DNA of 64,000 bases from Prosopocoilus inquinatus. Lineage: Eukaryota; Arthropoda; Insecta; Coleoptera; Lucanidae. A model generated the notes under the pieces. The model was not told where the DNA came from and did not search any database. It saw only the letters and a list, made by a program, of their open reading frames with translations. Position 1 is the stretch's first letter. Every line of letters begins with the position of its first letter. The translations under genes were made by a program, and so were the position numbers. Location: assembly GCA_036172665.1 (NCBI GenBank), contig CM069873.1, forward strand, positions 39,546,001 through 39,610,000, given 5' to 3'. Positions 20,158 to 31,988 of this stretch are shown here, one piece after another.

Positions 20158-20430
20158 TCGAATAACTCTCAGGCACATATCGCAAGCGGGATTACCTGCT
20201 CGCAATGCTTGGCAGCCTCCCTGTAATGTGGGTTTCGACAGCTTAGCCCGAACATTGCATTTTATGAGGGAGACATCACTTTCTTCGGGCACTGTACATG
20301 CGATCAACTCCTTTATTATAAGGTTCTATGGTTGAATTCTTGGCTTCCGGTTGGAACCACTATTGTTAATTTTGGTGTTACAGCTTATTTAGATGAGGAC
20401 ATAATCATTCATAACAAAAACTTTTACAAA
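20158..20430 (+). pseudogene. Right inverted repeat and remnant of a conserved unknown protein
   Basis: The plus strand repeats the left-end peptide: GFDSLARTL in one frame, then GDITFFGHCTCDQLLYYKVL in another, then LPVGTTIVNFGVTAYLDEDI to about 20,415. The left inverted repeat encodes GLDSLARTFGFYGEDITFFG. A peptide preserved through frameshifts in both copies argues for a real former gene lying after the DUF8207-like gene. I do not recognise the family; a minor structural protein of the element is possible but unproven. Confidence 0.4.
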
Positions 20431-20436
20431 TTTTGT

Positions 20437-20516
20437 AGCAAATCCGCTTTAATTTGTCTAACCTACTGCAATGTCAGGTCAAAAAGCGATCGTAGGATGT
20501 TGCTGTCTTATCTGTT
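20437..20516 (+). repeat. R1 repeat fragment
   Basis: Carries aatccgctttaatttgtcta, then ctgcaatgtcaggtcaaaaa, then gcgatcgtaggatgttgctg: a diverged copy of one end of R1. DNA from 20,517 to 21,510 is AT-rich and without a supported gene. Confidence 0.65.
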
Positions 20517-21513
20517 TAAAAAGTTTTACAAAATCAAATTTTATTTTACACATTAATAAAATTCCATTTAGAAAAGATTTAGTAATGTAGTTTGAAATTT
20601 GTTGACAAACCTTTAAACAATTTTTAGAGGAACAGAAAGAGAAGATATAATGTTTGCTTCCTCTTTCATTACCTCCTCCACAATGAATAGTGGGAGAAAT
20701 CCGACCACGCCTCATAAAAATAATTCATCAAAAACATGCAAAACGCGGGAATTCATAGCTACATTATATTTATATATTTTTGAAAGCGGTTTTCGTCGTT
20801 TTGTTAACAAAACTTCAGTCTATAAAGTGACCAACGCGTTTTCGAAAATATAAACTGGAAGTATATTTAATTTTACTGTAAAATTCAACAACGATTTTTG
20901 AACGTTAATTATTTTTTTCTTCTAATTAACAACTAATAATAATACTAGCGAAATTTCCATTGGTTACTTTGTAGTCCTAGTCCTTAAATATGTGGTGTCA
21001 AAAAATGAAATAAATTGATTAAAAACTGAACCCTCTACGACTTCCCGCGTTTCAGTGGTTTTCGTATATGGCATTATTCGGTGGATTCTTCTCAAGTGAT
21101 AATCAAGTGTATATAAATGTTAGAAAACGAACCTCGTATGCTTAGCTATTTCATAGGAATGCCAGTTACTGTAAATTTTGAATAAAAAACCGAAAATTTC
21201 TTATTTTATTGCATGGTGCGTTAATTTATTGAAGCAGCATATTTCAGGATTATTTACTACATCTAGTTTGTCCAGTGGTACACTAATTTTGAAGGATGAT
21301 TATATGTTAGGATATCTTGACTCCAGCTTTTTACTTACAGAAGTTGATGGCTCTAGTCTGGAAATACGTAGATATCCTCGATGAGGAACTCATTGTTCCA
21401 GTTGTCTTTTCTCCGATCAAACCTTAACCTTTTTCTTTGTAGATTCCTTTCCCTGTGGCATGTCTTGTCTTCCTTTTTGTTGTACAAATACTGGTTCTGT
21501 CGTAATTTTTATT

Positions 21514-21710
21514 AAACAAAATTTGTGCAAATCGTTCTTGATTGCAGTGAAAACCTCGAGCAGCCTCTGGACAGCTGTTTTCAGCCCTGCTTGGGGCTTC
21601 TTCAGCAGAGACGTAGCTCGACATTTCTACTGCAAACAAAAACGACTTGTCCAAATTATTCGCAATATCAGGTCAAAAAGCGATCGTAAGATGTCGCTAT
21701 TTTATCTGTA
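21514..21710. repeat. R1 repeat copy, two oppositely oriented parts
   Basis: Begins with gtgcaaatcgttcttgattg and the cctcgagcagcctctggaca block (minus-type order) and ends with tcaggtcaaaaagcgatcgt and gatgtcgctattttatctgt (plus-type order). DNA from 21,711 to 22,126 is non-coding. Confidence 0.65.
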
Positions 21711-22126
21711 ATTTTTATTGTTCCCTACGTTTTAGTATCTGTTTTATTTAGATATATTATTTCAATCATCACCGATCTTTGTTTTCTTTCCGAAACTATT
21801 TCCTTTTTTTTCTTTTGACTTAATTTTGTTTCTAGGTGGGTGACGCATCATTTCGATATGTGTCTGTTGCGAAGATCCATTCTTATATATTATTTTAGTT
21901 ACTTTTTTTGTACTTTTGGTTGCGTTCATACTATTTAATACCATTATTTGTTATTTAAAAACGAAACTGTTTCACGAAGATCGTCAATTATGATTTCTTT
22001 TTCAGATAGTAATCTTTTCAAATATATTCTTCAATATCAGAATCGTTTTTATATTACCATCTACACTACTGCATTAATTGATAAGTCGATAGTCAATTTT
22101 TATTCTATTGTTATAAATAGATAAAA

Positions 22127-22245
22127 CAGCGACATCTTGCGATCGCTTTTTGATTTGACATTGCAGTAAGATAAATTGAAGCGGATTTGCTACATAATAA
22201 GCTGCCCCATGCAAGGCGGCCATGCTTGCTGTCAAAGCATAATGA
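22127..22245 (-). repeat. R1 repeat copy
   Basis: Reads cagcgacatcttgcgatcgc, then the reverse of the lead block (gccccatgcaaggcggccat), and ends gctgtcaaagcataatgaaa. It corresponds to the minus-orientation units at 41 kb. Confidence 0.7.
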
Positions 22246-25200
22246 AAGTTTTAAAAAATCGTTGCAAATCGTTTTTGAAGCGATTAACAATTTTATTCAT
22301 ATTGTCATAGTACCTGGTACATACCAGGGTACATTATTTTTCCGCACTTCATGTATTTTAGACCATTTGCCGGGACGTTATTACATTTGTTACATTTTTT
22401 TATTGGAATTATTAATCTTTGAATCAGGGCTAATCGCCAATGTCAGAAATTAAGTATGCACGCGAGTTATGCACTCAGCCGAAGCGCGGGAAGCTACCCA
22501 ACGTACAGTTAAAAAAATATCGCCGTGCTGTAGTGTGCGACAGCCTTTAGTCTTGCAAACCGAACAAGAAAAAGCACTATTCGTGTAAACACGTTTTTTT
22601 TCTGCGGCCCTTGATACTAGAATTATATATTTCATATATTAACTGTATTTCCAGTAATCTAGAGTATGTATTGTATCTTTCAATTTCAAAAACAGTGTTT
22701 TTCCTCGGAAAAAACGATTTAATACGGAGACAGGTTCGATGCGTGTCACAGTGTGCCTGTAGAAGTCATTAAACAGGAAACTTCTTCAATTGTACTTTTT
22801 TGTGTAAGTTCATGACTTTATTTTATCATTATTTACGTAATTTTTATTTAAGGTATTGATTGTACATTATTTTCTACACACTGAATTAACAAAATTATTA
22901 AGAAGTAATTGTGAGTAATAAATTATGTACAATCCCTTTATGTATTACCAACTTTTATTATAAAATATAAATATAAAATATAAAACCAATATTTAGTTTA
23001 AAAAACAACTTGTAAATCTTTACTTTTTTATACTTTCTTTAATACATATTAAGCGATAAATTTGACCATAGAGATGCTTATCTGTTGATATGTCTGACGT
23101 TGTAATATTTTAATATAATAAGTTTACTTAATTCAAAGTTTAAAAATATATAAAAGCGCAAAAATAAAAAGATAATGGATGTTATTAAATTAAAGCAAAT
23201 TTTATAGTTCGTCATCTAAATATAGAATTGTAATTAGGCGATGACAAAAACGTAATTTAAATGTAAATTCGCACTTCCTCTGAATTTATTTCACCTGCAG
23301 CATTAAAGGTTATGTTAAATATTAATCAAGTAATAATGTTTCGCCAATAAATAATATCGGTGGACTACATTAAACACATATGTACTAATATAATTAAACT
23401 ATCGGAGTGCTATAAAGACGCATTAGGTAGGTGTCCAATATTTAGTAATTTATGGTACTTTTTTAATTATTTAAGATAATAATTACTGTAACGAAGATTG
23501 ATATTTGTTACAATTAAAAATATTGTTTAAGCAAAGAATATAACAGAGCTTTGTTTAAAAAAAATCATAAAAGTTTTTTCTTATTTAAAAGACTACGAGA
23601 ATATTTTTACGGAAATAATAATGTTAAACTTCACTTACTATGTACGAAGAATAAATCACACGGATTGCAAGGAAATTGCAGTTACAGTTAATCAGGTGCA
23701 ATTTGCAGCGAAAGGTTACGAGTTCAACTTCTACCGGCACACATTTCTTTTTTTGTCAATAGAAAGCATAAAAAATATACATATCCTAAAATAAAAAACT
23801 ACAAAACTTCTACTAAACCGTTTGCAACGAAAATATTACCAGTTAACACATGATTCACTGATATTAGTTTTGCCAAAGGGGCGAAATCAGAATCGTAGTT
23901 TGTATCAAAAATATGTTGCATAAATTAATTTTTTGATAAAACAGCTCATGTGCGAGGGTTGAAACAACAAAGTAATTCTCAGAAATATTAAAAATGCAAA
24001 TTAAGCAAGTATTAAAAAGAACAAGTTATTTCTAACGTTTCGCGTATACATGTTACTAAACTAAATAATGTAGCATTATCAAGTTTGTACAAGAAAAATA
24101 CACCTGCGGATTTTCACACCTTTTTGCATGCTGATTACCGACAAGAGTACATAGACACCTGAGTTTCTATTCTTGATATATGACGGCGGAAACAAATTTG
24201 TCAACACGGCAGCGTTACTTTAATTAATTTATAATTATATCTACAACTGCTATTAATATTATTTCTTTCCTAATAATTATTATATTACCTTAAAGAAACC
24301 TTAAATTGTTTTTATACGTAGAATTAATAAATAAAAGTATTTCAGTGCAACACGACATCAACAAAGTTTTAAAATAACAAACAATTATAAAAAAATTTCA
24401 ATATTTTTATTCTACAATTGTCTCGCAGTAGAATCTTAAATAACTCCAACCATAACATTGCAATTGAAACATTATGGTGTTCGATGAAAATTACATGTTT
24501 TATTAAAACATTGTATTTTTTATTTAATTAAATCAATAAACTTGTTTTCCAAATTGATAAACAAATTGAAACCTCTACACAAGAATTATCTGCGATAGTG
24601 TATAAAATTCACTTTATATGTATAGGACAAAACAAACAAAAATGATTAACACATTAAAAAGTGACATTTACGATTGCAAACCTGTCTAATAAAGATAAGT
24701 TTGAAAAAAACTGTCGGACATCACTTTGATTTTGATAATATTCAAATTGTTGATAATGAAATGATTTTAGCGAAAGGACTCATTTCAGAAACGATATTTA
24801 TGTAGAAATTCTAATAGTTTCATGACTGATATATAAAATTTACTATAACTTAACTAAATTTGATTTTTTGCGCCAATTAGTGACTTTTATTGTGGGTTAC
24901 ACTTTATTCCAACTTGTGATAATTTTATTTTGATATCTTCTTAATTCTTTACTCATCAGCTTTCAATCCTTTGTTTGAGATTTTTTTTAATTATGTGTTA
25001 CCCACTCTACCACTTGGTAGCGTTTCCTTTTTAATATATATTTCTATAACTATGTCCAGAGGTAACTTTTTGAATTCTGTAATAATACTGCAGACTCTTA
25101 AATTTTAGGCTCTGAGGCAGGTTACGAATTAACCATTAACCCAAAATAAATAAATCTGTTCATTAATCATCCTTTCTACGCTATTACTAACGTTATTCAA

Positions 25201-25383
25201 GTAAGAATTTTTGAGGGCATGGTTTATGGTCAATTTAATTTAGAAGGCAAATCAGAATTTTTGTCGCTCTTTCATCTCGATTTGTTTCTCTTTCCATCTT
25301 GAATCTGAGGAAATTGCATTAGTTATTCGTCAGCATAACCGAATTAGTTGAGCGCACTGGTAACTCGTTTGATCGGGCAACTA
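22246..25383. other. Long AT-rich non-coding stretch
   Basis: No gene supported. A faint trace near 22,470-22,590 translates to a phrase (RQPLVLQTEQEKALFV) resembling the linker before the DDE domain of pogo-like transposases, too short to annotate. The remainder is AT-rich sequence typical of intergenic DNA. Confidence 0.4.
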
Positions 25384-25389
25384 TTAGAC

Positions 25390-25743
25390 GGCGTTCGCAG
25401 GGGCTTTTTCTAAAACGTTCAAGCACTCCCTTTTTCTAACATCGTGAATAGAACTTATCGGTTTAAATAAATGCATTCCCTCTAAGGCGTTTTTTTCAAT
25501 GTGAACATAACTTTTAAATCTAATATGTTCTATTCAGCGCGTTAGAAAAAACAAGCGCTTGAACCTTTTAGAAAACGCTCACTTTTACTAACGCCCTGAA
25601 TAGAACATATTAGATTTAAAAATTATGTTCACGTTGAAAAAAGCGCCTTAGAGGGAATGCATTTATTTAAACCGATAAGTTCTATTCACGACGTTAGAAA
25701 AAGCAAGCGCTTGAACTTTGAAAATGCTCCTGCGAATACCGCC
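25390..25743. mobile_element. Foldback (long palindromic) element, 354 bp
   Basis: The two arms of about 155 bp are near-perfect reverse complements (left begins ggcgttcgcagg, right ends cctgcgaataccgcc) around a short centre, and are flanked by ttagac at 25,384-25,389 and 25,744-25,749, a likely 6-bp target duplication. No coding capacity. Confidence 0.75.
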
Positions 25744-25750
25744 TTAGACC

Positions 25751-25906
25751 ACATTCGCACGAGCGTTTATTAAAACGTTCAAGCTCTCGCTTTTTCTAAC
25801 ATCGACAATAGAACTTATCGGTTTGAATATAGGCGTTCGCACTAAAGCGCTTTTTTCAGTGTGAACATAACAATTAAATCTGATATGTTCTATTCAGGGC
25901 GTTAGA
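25751..25906. repeat. Third, unpaired arm of the foldback family
   Basis: Repeats the left arm of the adjacent element (acgttcaagctctcgctttt, gaacttatcggttt, gtgaacataa, ttctattcagggcgttaga) in direct orientation with more divergence. It looks like half of a second, older copy. Confidence 0.65.
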
Positions 25907-28106
25907 CTATGACAAAAATCCGCCAAGGTTAAGCGCACGACGTGGAAATTGCCCTTCGCTGTTACTTGACATAACTTTTTTCTGCTTTAGTCAAGAAACA
26001 GAAAAGTTGATCTGACAAAGAATCAACAGCGCTTTATAATTATTCCAAAAATTCATCTTTTTGACTCAACAAAGTAAATGTATTAAATTTTAGGAAAAAC
26101 ATTTACGTTCTTCAGTCAAATGTAATATGTAGTTCAACATTTTTTTAGTGTTATTTCATCAATTTCTAAAATGTTCTGTTAAGAATATTAATGTTGAAAT
26201 AAATACATTTTATTTAAGCTAACCCGCAAAAAGTTGACGTTTTAAAATTTGTTGGCTTAACAATCTCATTTTTCTCAGTGTATAATGACTTGTCTATAGA
26301 CAAGTCACCTTGACTTGGCAAGACTTGCCTATAGACAGTCACCTCTTATAAGAGCTTTTCTTTTTATTTAAGGAAATACTTTTTCTAAACGGTAGTCATA
26401 GTTTCGGTAAAATATTTCATCGCCTACAGGCAATTCTTGCAACAAATTGTTGACAAATCCAGTATGTAACGGTTTCTAATCCAGTTTCGAACCTAAATCC
26501 GTTTTCTTTTGGCAGACCGTTTTCTCCTTGCTCTCAGCAACAAAACAGTGACTAGACAAGCTATTGCTTCAACTCCTACAATAAATTAAGCATCATATTT
26601 AATATCAAAAATGATGTGAACAGCTCTGCAGCTCGTAGGCAAGCTTTTAACTTTTTTAGCCAGCTACAGCACACAAGAAACTGCGCGCTACACGCTACTT
26701 TCGGCCTGTGTTTGAACTGACAAAACTTTTGCAGTCGCAACTAAAATGCTGCACAGTAAGGAAATTGTGTCTGCCCATAGCTTTAGATTTGTTTTAATTT
26801 GTGTTGTTTGCCCAAAATATACGTAAATTTGTTACAAATTAACAGAGATAGATTACCATTGTGAATGGTTATTAGTTAATTTTTGTATAGTTCTTGCTCG
26901 TGAGAATTGCAGCAGATATGAAACACACTTTTGATAAAGCGAATATTTATAGTTGTGTAACGTCAAGTAAGTTAATAAATTACATTTTTAGCTCGTTTTT
27001 AAAAGTATTTTTATTTGTTTCGTATCTTCTGGTTATTAGTTAAGTCGACACTCTGTCCGTTTTTCACATTATTTTTTGCAAAAAATATCACCGCGTCATA
27101 CGGGCCTTATAATAGAAAAAATCAAAATAAAAATACACTGACCGGCAAAAAAAACCGGTCATCCGAAAATATTGTATAACAGAGATCTTAATTACTTAAA
27201 TTATATTTCAATAGAAAAATGGCTTAATTTTAATGAACGACAATATGGGGGCACACGTTGGAGGAAATGTAACCGAATATCTTACTTACCTATCTATCTA
27301 TCCTTGCCAGCGATCTCCAAAACCTACAATTTGTTTTTTAAGAAATTTGAAATTTAATGAATTTTATTTCAGTCGATCACTTGACGGTTAATTTTTATAT
27401 CTAATAAAAAAAAATTGTTTTTACTGTTTCTGTTACTTTTTTTTTCAAATTAAATTATTAAATTTTTGTAATACGTCTCATTAGCTAACTCTGACATCCC
27501 GTTTCTACACTGAATGGTTATTATCCAATACCACCAGGTGACCGGGTTTTTGTGTCGATCAATGAGAAAAAAAAATAGTAAACATGCTCAAATTCTTGTA
27601 CAATTCAAAATGTTATGAATTAAAACTGTTGAAGGATATTTGAAGTTACATGTCATATTATGTCAAAGTATTTGTGAAATTAATTTTATTACTTACTTTA
27701 GTTGCGTTTCTTTTAGACCGATTCTCAGAAAATCTTAACTCTTACTTCCCCTCCCTCCTTTCGCTTCAGCTAACTAAGCATACTGTCGTAATTAGTAAGG
27801 TTCGGAAACAAACTGTAATTTTTGTTAGAAATTTCAGATTTTACGGTTCACTGGCTTATGTAATTTGATATATTTTTGGTTTATTTTCATGGTAACAGAT
27901 ATGAAGACAATTTCCATGGCAGGAAATTGCTTCCCCTCTCACCGATCTGAAGGAACCGTAAATACAGCGACACTAATGAGCACAGAGAGGAATTTTTACG
28001 GGGTTGCAACGGCAATATTCAATGCATGGGCGCGCATTAGTAGAAGCTGGCCGTCGCAAAATTAATTTAGTGTATCAATACAACTTGCTTGGTAAGGTCG
28101 CATAAC
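25907..28106. other. Non-coding stretch with one short perfect palindrome
   Basis: A 22-bp perfect palindrome lies at 26,286-26,307 (half site tgacttgtcta), followed by a partial repeat of it. Nothing else is recognised; short open frames at 27,172-27,357 and 27,650-28,065 lack motifs and I do not call them genes. Confidence 0.4.
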
Positions 28107-28110
28107 TATA

Positions 28111-28992
28111 CCGGCTGGAAAGTTTCAAACCCGAACATAACAAACTTGTATTGAAAACTATGTTTCTGTGAATTGCTGCTCGCCATTTGAAGCTACAAAA
28201 ATTGAAATGGTATTAAAGAAAAGAGAAAATTATGGACAATATTATGGTGTTAAAATTATTCCTAAATATTAATACTTTCGGAACATGAATAAAATTTTCA
28301 AATTTTAAACGAAAAATTTAGTCGCCTATGTCAGGTTTGAAACATTATGAATTATCGTATAGAGCAAATAATAGGTAGGTACTCTTGTCGTTTAAGTTAC
28401 AATAATTCTTTTTTTATTAGAATGATAATTGTGTTCTACGTCATTGCATAGAAAAATACTGTTTCTGATAATATCAATAAACTTGAAATGTTGCCATGAG
28501 CAATCAATACCGACACATGTCGATACTAAATCAGTTTTAAATTCAATTGTACTACGAATTAAATAAGTTTCACACTGTCCAAGAATAAGTAAGTATTGAA
28601 ATTAACAAAAATAGTAGGAAAGTATTTTGTGAAGCAATACAGAAGCAAATAAATAAATCCTGACAGTTTTTCATCGTCAGTTTGTTACACAAATGAATGG
28701 AATTTTATTTGGAATAAGAAGCATGTTGTACAAAATTCTGGTTATGAATTGCAAACTTCAAATCTGACATACTAAGGCGACTACATTTTTCATTTGAAAT
28801 TAAAAAATTTAATTTCTATTTCAAAAGTATTAACATAATAGGAATAATTTTAACACGATAACATTGGCGTTAATTTTATCTTTCATTTAATACCATTACC
28901 ATTTTTGTATCTTTAAATGGCGAGCAGTATTCTACAGGAACGTAGTTCTCAATGGAACTTTGCTATGTTCGGGTTTGAAAGTTTCCACCCGG
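28111..28992. mobile_element. TIR element family T1, complete copy (882 bp)
   Basis: The left end ccggctggaaagtttcaaac matches inverted the right end gtttgaaagtttccacccgg, and the inverted similarity continues for about 80 bp to aattgctgctcgccattt. Flanks are tata on both sides (28,107-28,110 and 28,993-28,996). No transposase frame. The interior matches the incomplete copy at 10.5 kb. Confidence 0.75.
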
Positions 28993-29002
28993 TATACGAG
29001 TA

Positions 29003-29334
29003 CAGGCTGTTTCAAATTCGACCCTCCCTATGGGATTTCGCTTATTTGAAGAGATAGAGGATAGATTTAAATTTAGCAAAGTTGCTAAATTTGACAAGCA
29101 TTAATAATCTGGAGAGAAAGCATAACTCTTATTCGAAATAATTGTAAAAAAAATGTCATTTACTTATTTTGCCCCTACCCTCTTTATTTAAAGAGAATAA
29201 GAGTTAACATAGAAATTTTTCCTCCGAATTTTTAATGCTGATCAAATTTAGTAACTTTGCCGAATTTAAACCTACCCTCTATTGCTTCAAATAAGCAAGA
29301 TCCCCATGATGAGGGTCAAATTTAAAACAGCCTG
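29003..29334. mobile_element. MITE-like element, 332 bp
   Basis: The left end caggctgtttcaaattcgac pairs with the right end aaatttaaaacagcctg over about 55 bp, continuing through gcttatttgaag. It lies 10 bp from the T1 element. No coding sequence; target duplication not clear. Confidence 0.65.
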
Positions 29335-31358
29335 CAGATTTATACGTTGACTCTTTCTGCCCGTCCAATCCCGTAAAAAATTCTCTCTCTGGTAATGGGT
29401 ATTCGTCTCTCAGTAGTGGGAGAAATTAATCAACTTTCACTTAACAAAACATTTCATATGCATAAGTTTTTTTTTTCTTAAAGTAGTTGCTAAAAATTAT
29501 TTTATTTAATTTAATGAGATTCGTTTCACACACACTTAAATTACTTATAATAATTGTGTACAAGTTTTGACTTTGAAATTGATTTTTTAATGTCGTCACG
29601 TAAGAACTTCCTCAGTTTTTCCCTCCTTAGTTGTTGCTTAGTATTTAGTGTAGATATCCCAGAAATCTCTTCTATTTAGAGTAAAAACATTATAACGTTT
29701 CAGAAAATTATGTATCTATTTAGATAGGAAACATGTGAAATAAAATACCTACTTATTATTATTTAACATTAAATATAAGATCATTTATAAAAATATAAAA
29801 TATGTGGAACTAACTAATTTCCGAAATAGTAGTATTAGCCTTATTTTTTTATATAATTGAAGAATTCAATTAAATAACTAAGGAGTTTCTTATAATATAT
29901 CTAAATTAAATTAAAGATGCTTTAAAATATTATTTGTGTAAAGTAAAATTGATTTTCATTGAAACTTATTCACAATAAACATATACAGGCGACGCCGCAC
30001 ATGCACGATTCGTCGAATATCGTGATACTCGTCTTGGTATTCGCAAATAGTGGATAATGCAATATCGTTTATTGAATGTAGAACTAGTCTATATCCATAT
30101 TTATTGTATTGGTCTTAGATTAGTTCATCCAAAGAGTGACACACTTGAATATTTGTGCACTTTGAAACGGACAAATATCAACACTAAGACTACGAAAGCC
30201 GATGCTAAGCGAATAGACGAGCACACATCTTCAGTAGTCGGAACCCGGCGAATTACGTACAAATGTGTGCGGTGACGCCTTATTATTGTTACTACAGTTT
30301 TAATAAATATATCCAAGAAATTAATGCATAAATATTTAATCTAATATTGATAAATCTGACCATAAATTAATTAAATTAACATCTCGTTAATTAATTAGCT
30401 AATCCGAATTTAATAATATAATTCTTGACGTAAACAGTAATTGGAAGTAATTACTTACGGCTTTAAAGACTATTAATATGTTTTTTGGGATCAATATTCC
30501 TGCAAGTACAGCTCGAATGCTAATCCTAATAGTTATCTCTATTGCGTAAATTTTTCATACAGGTTTATAAAAATTTAATACTTTGTAGTGAATATTTCGA
30601 GTAATTTTGTAAATAGATTATTTTTTCTACGGCAATTAGAGTAACTTTGAAAGAATAGAGAAATTAGAGAAAATAATTTTTACATTTTATAGTAGTGTAA
30701 AAAATAATGTTTGCTGCACTCTAGAAATCTCATCTAAAATTTTTACCAGGTACACTACACATTTTACACGACTCATATTTTTTGCTGTGTACTTATAGAA
30801 AATAGGACTTCAATGCTAGATCGGCAGGGTTGTGAAAATTTCGAGTCCGGCACTGCTATCGCATTCTACCATCAAAGTTAGTGGTTGGAGTAGCACGCGA
30901 CACGGCTAGAGCAGGTCAGTCCCATCCCCGGCACTATCATCAGACACTTCCTGACTTCCGCATAGGTCATCGCTCTAACCCTTCGTGACCCATCTTGATA
31001 TTCGAATTCCATTTAACAGTAACAATCAAGCTCCTCTGCCAAAGTGTTAAATTCAAGTGACTCAAAATATTTGCACACGGATCAAATTATTAGTGTTCGT
31101 TGACTGAAAAATATAAAGTAATAAAAGTTACCGTAATGCGTATTTTATTCCAATATAAATATTTAGTGAAAGACTTGCGGGTTAAATATTTGACAAAATA
31201 ACAAACGTATGTGCTACAACATAGATTAACTATTTGTTTAAAGAACGTGATGGGAATGTCCGCGTCAATATCCGGCGATAATAACACAGTTAATTTGTAT
31301 TACCCGATAAAATTATGAAAAGTTTCCACCCTGCTGTTACAAATATCGTATACATATC
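29335..31358. other. Upstream region of the atonal gene
   Basis: Non-coding. Bases 30,820-31,030 are less AT-rich than their surroundings and include gcaggtcagtccc near 30,912, containing a TCAGT initiator-like motif; a start site there would leave a 5' untranslated region of roughly 440 bp. This is inference. An in-frame TAA at 31,308-31,310 lies upstream of the gene's ATG with no ATG between them. Short frames at 30,057-30,316 look random. Confidence 0.35.
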
Positions 31359-31988
31359 ATGAAGCCGTACTTCAATCGCATCGTAAATGAATTAACAGAA
31401 GCACAAGATTGTTTAAATTCAACTCAGAATCGAGCATCACAGCCTGGATATACTCTCAATGAATTTCAAACGAACGGATATAATTTATTTAATTTGGCAT
31501 CTCTGAAATATGATTGCAGTGGAGACATTGAAGGTAACTTCAACGATAGATTAAGCGAGCAACCCGAAAGCTACGACGTTAACACTTACGACAGTATCAA
31601 TTCGAGTACAAGTGACATTACTCAGTATAACAACTCGGAATATAGCGGTTTCAACATCTTTAATATCAAACCACCAGAAGCAGCGATTAGCGTAAATAAA
31701 GACGTGATTAAATCCACCCCGGAGCGCAGAATCAACCGCGGTCGTAAGAAACACGTCCTGCGAGAGAGACCACCATCTCCTTCGATTATGAAGAAACGAA
31801 GATTAGCGGCGAATGCCAGAGAGAGAAGAAGAATGAATGGATTGAATGAAGCTTTTGATAGATTGAGACAAGTTATTCCCAGCTTGGATGCTGACCATAA
31901 ATTAAGTAAGTTTGAGACTTTACAAATGGCACAGACGTATATAGCCGCCTTGAGAGAACTATTAGAACGAGACGCAATGAATAGGTAA
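31359..31988 (+). CDS. ato: Atonal-family bHLH transcription factor (single exon)
   Basis: 209 codons from ATG 31,359 to TAG 31,988. The bHLH domain is at residues 145-203: basic region [20 protein letters not shown], then the loop and second helix with [20 protein letters not shown]. The N-A-R-E-R-R-R-M basic region with a strictly kept [10 protein letters not shown] helix 2 marks the Atonal group rather than Achaete-Scute or Neurogenin. The rest is N/S-rich and unstructured, with the bHLH at the extreme C-terminus as in insect Atonal and Amos. In insects Atonal dimerises with Daughterless, binds E-boxes in the nucleus and specifies chordotonal organs and first photoreceptors. Intronless structure also fits. 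Amos is the main alternative; AFDRLRQ leans to Atonal. The next AATAAA I noted is at 32,872. Confidence 0.88.
   Translation: MKPYFNRIVNELTEAQDCLNSTQNRASQPGYTLNEFQTNGYNLFNLASLKYDCSGDIEGNFNDRLSEQPESYDVNTYDSINSSTSDITQYNNSEYSGFNIFNIKPPEAAISVNKDVIKSTPERRINRGRKKHVLRERPPSPSIMKKRRLAANARERRRMNGLNEAFDRLRQVIPSLDADHKLSKFETLQMAQTYIAALRELLERDAMNR

Larger units (their letters stand above)
13159..20430 (+). mobile_element. Decayed virus-like / Polinton-like DNA element with inverted terminal regions
   Basis: Inverted repeats at 13,265-13,415 and 20,158-20,313 enclose a set of broken frames in one direction: two S/T/P-rich proteins, an ATPase-like frame, and a DUF8207-like gene. A packaging-type ATPase with a DUF8207-like neighbour is, from memory, a combination found in multicopy insect elements related to Polintons or adintoviruses; this assignment is inference. 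Subtracting the later solo LTR and IS630-like insertion leaves roughly 4.7 kb. No PolB or retroviral-type integrase was seen, so it is either a deletion derivative or a smaller element class. Confidence 0.5.

Noticed and set aside
22470..22590. Possible pogo-like transposase trace (RQPLVLQTEQEKALFV)
   Set aside because: About 40 codons of vague similarity only; no DDE motif.
30057..30316. Overlapping open frames on both strands upstream of atonal
   Set aside because: Complementary frames of about 65 codons without motif or conserved pattern.
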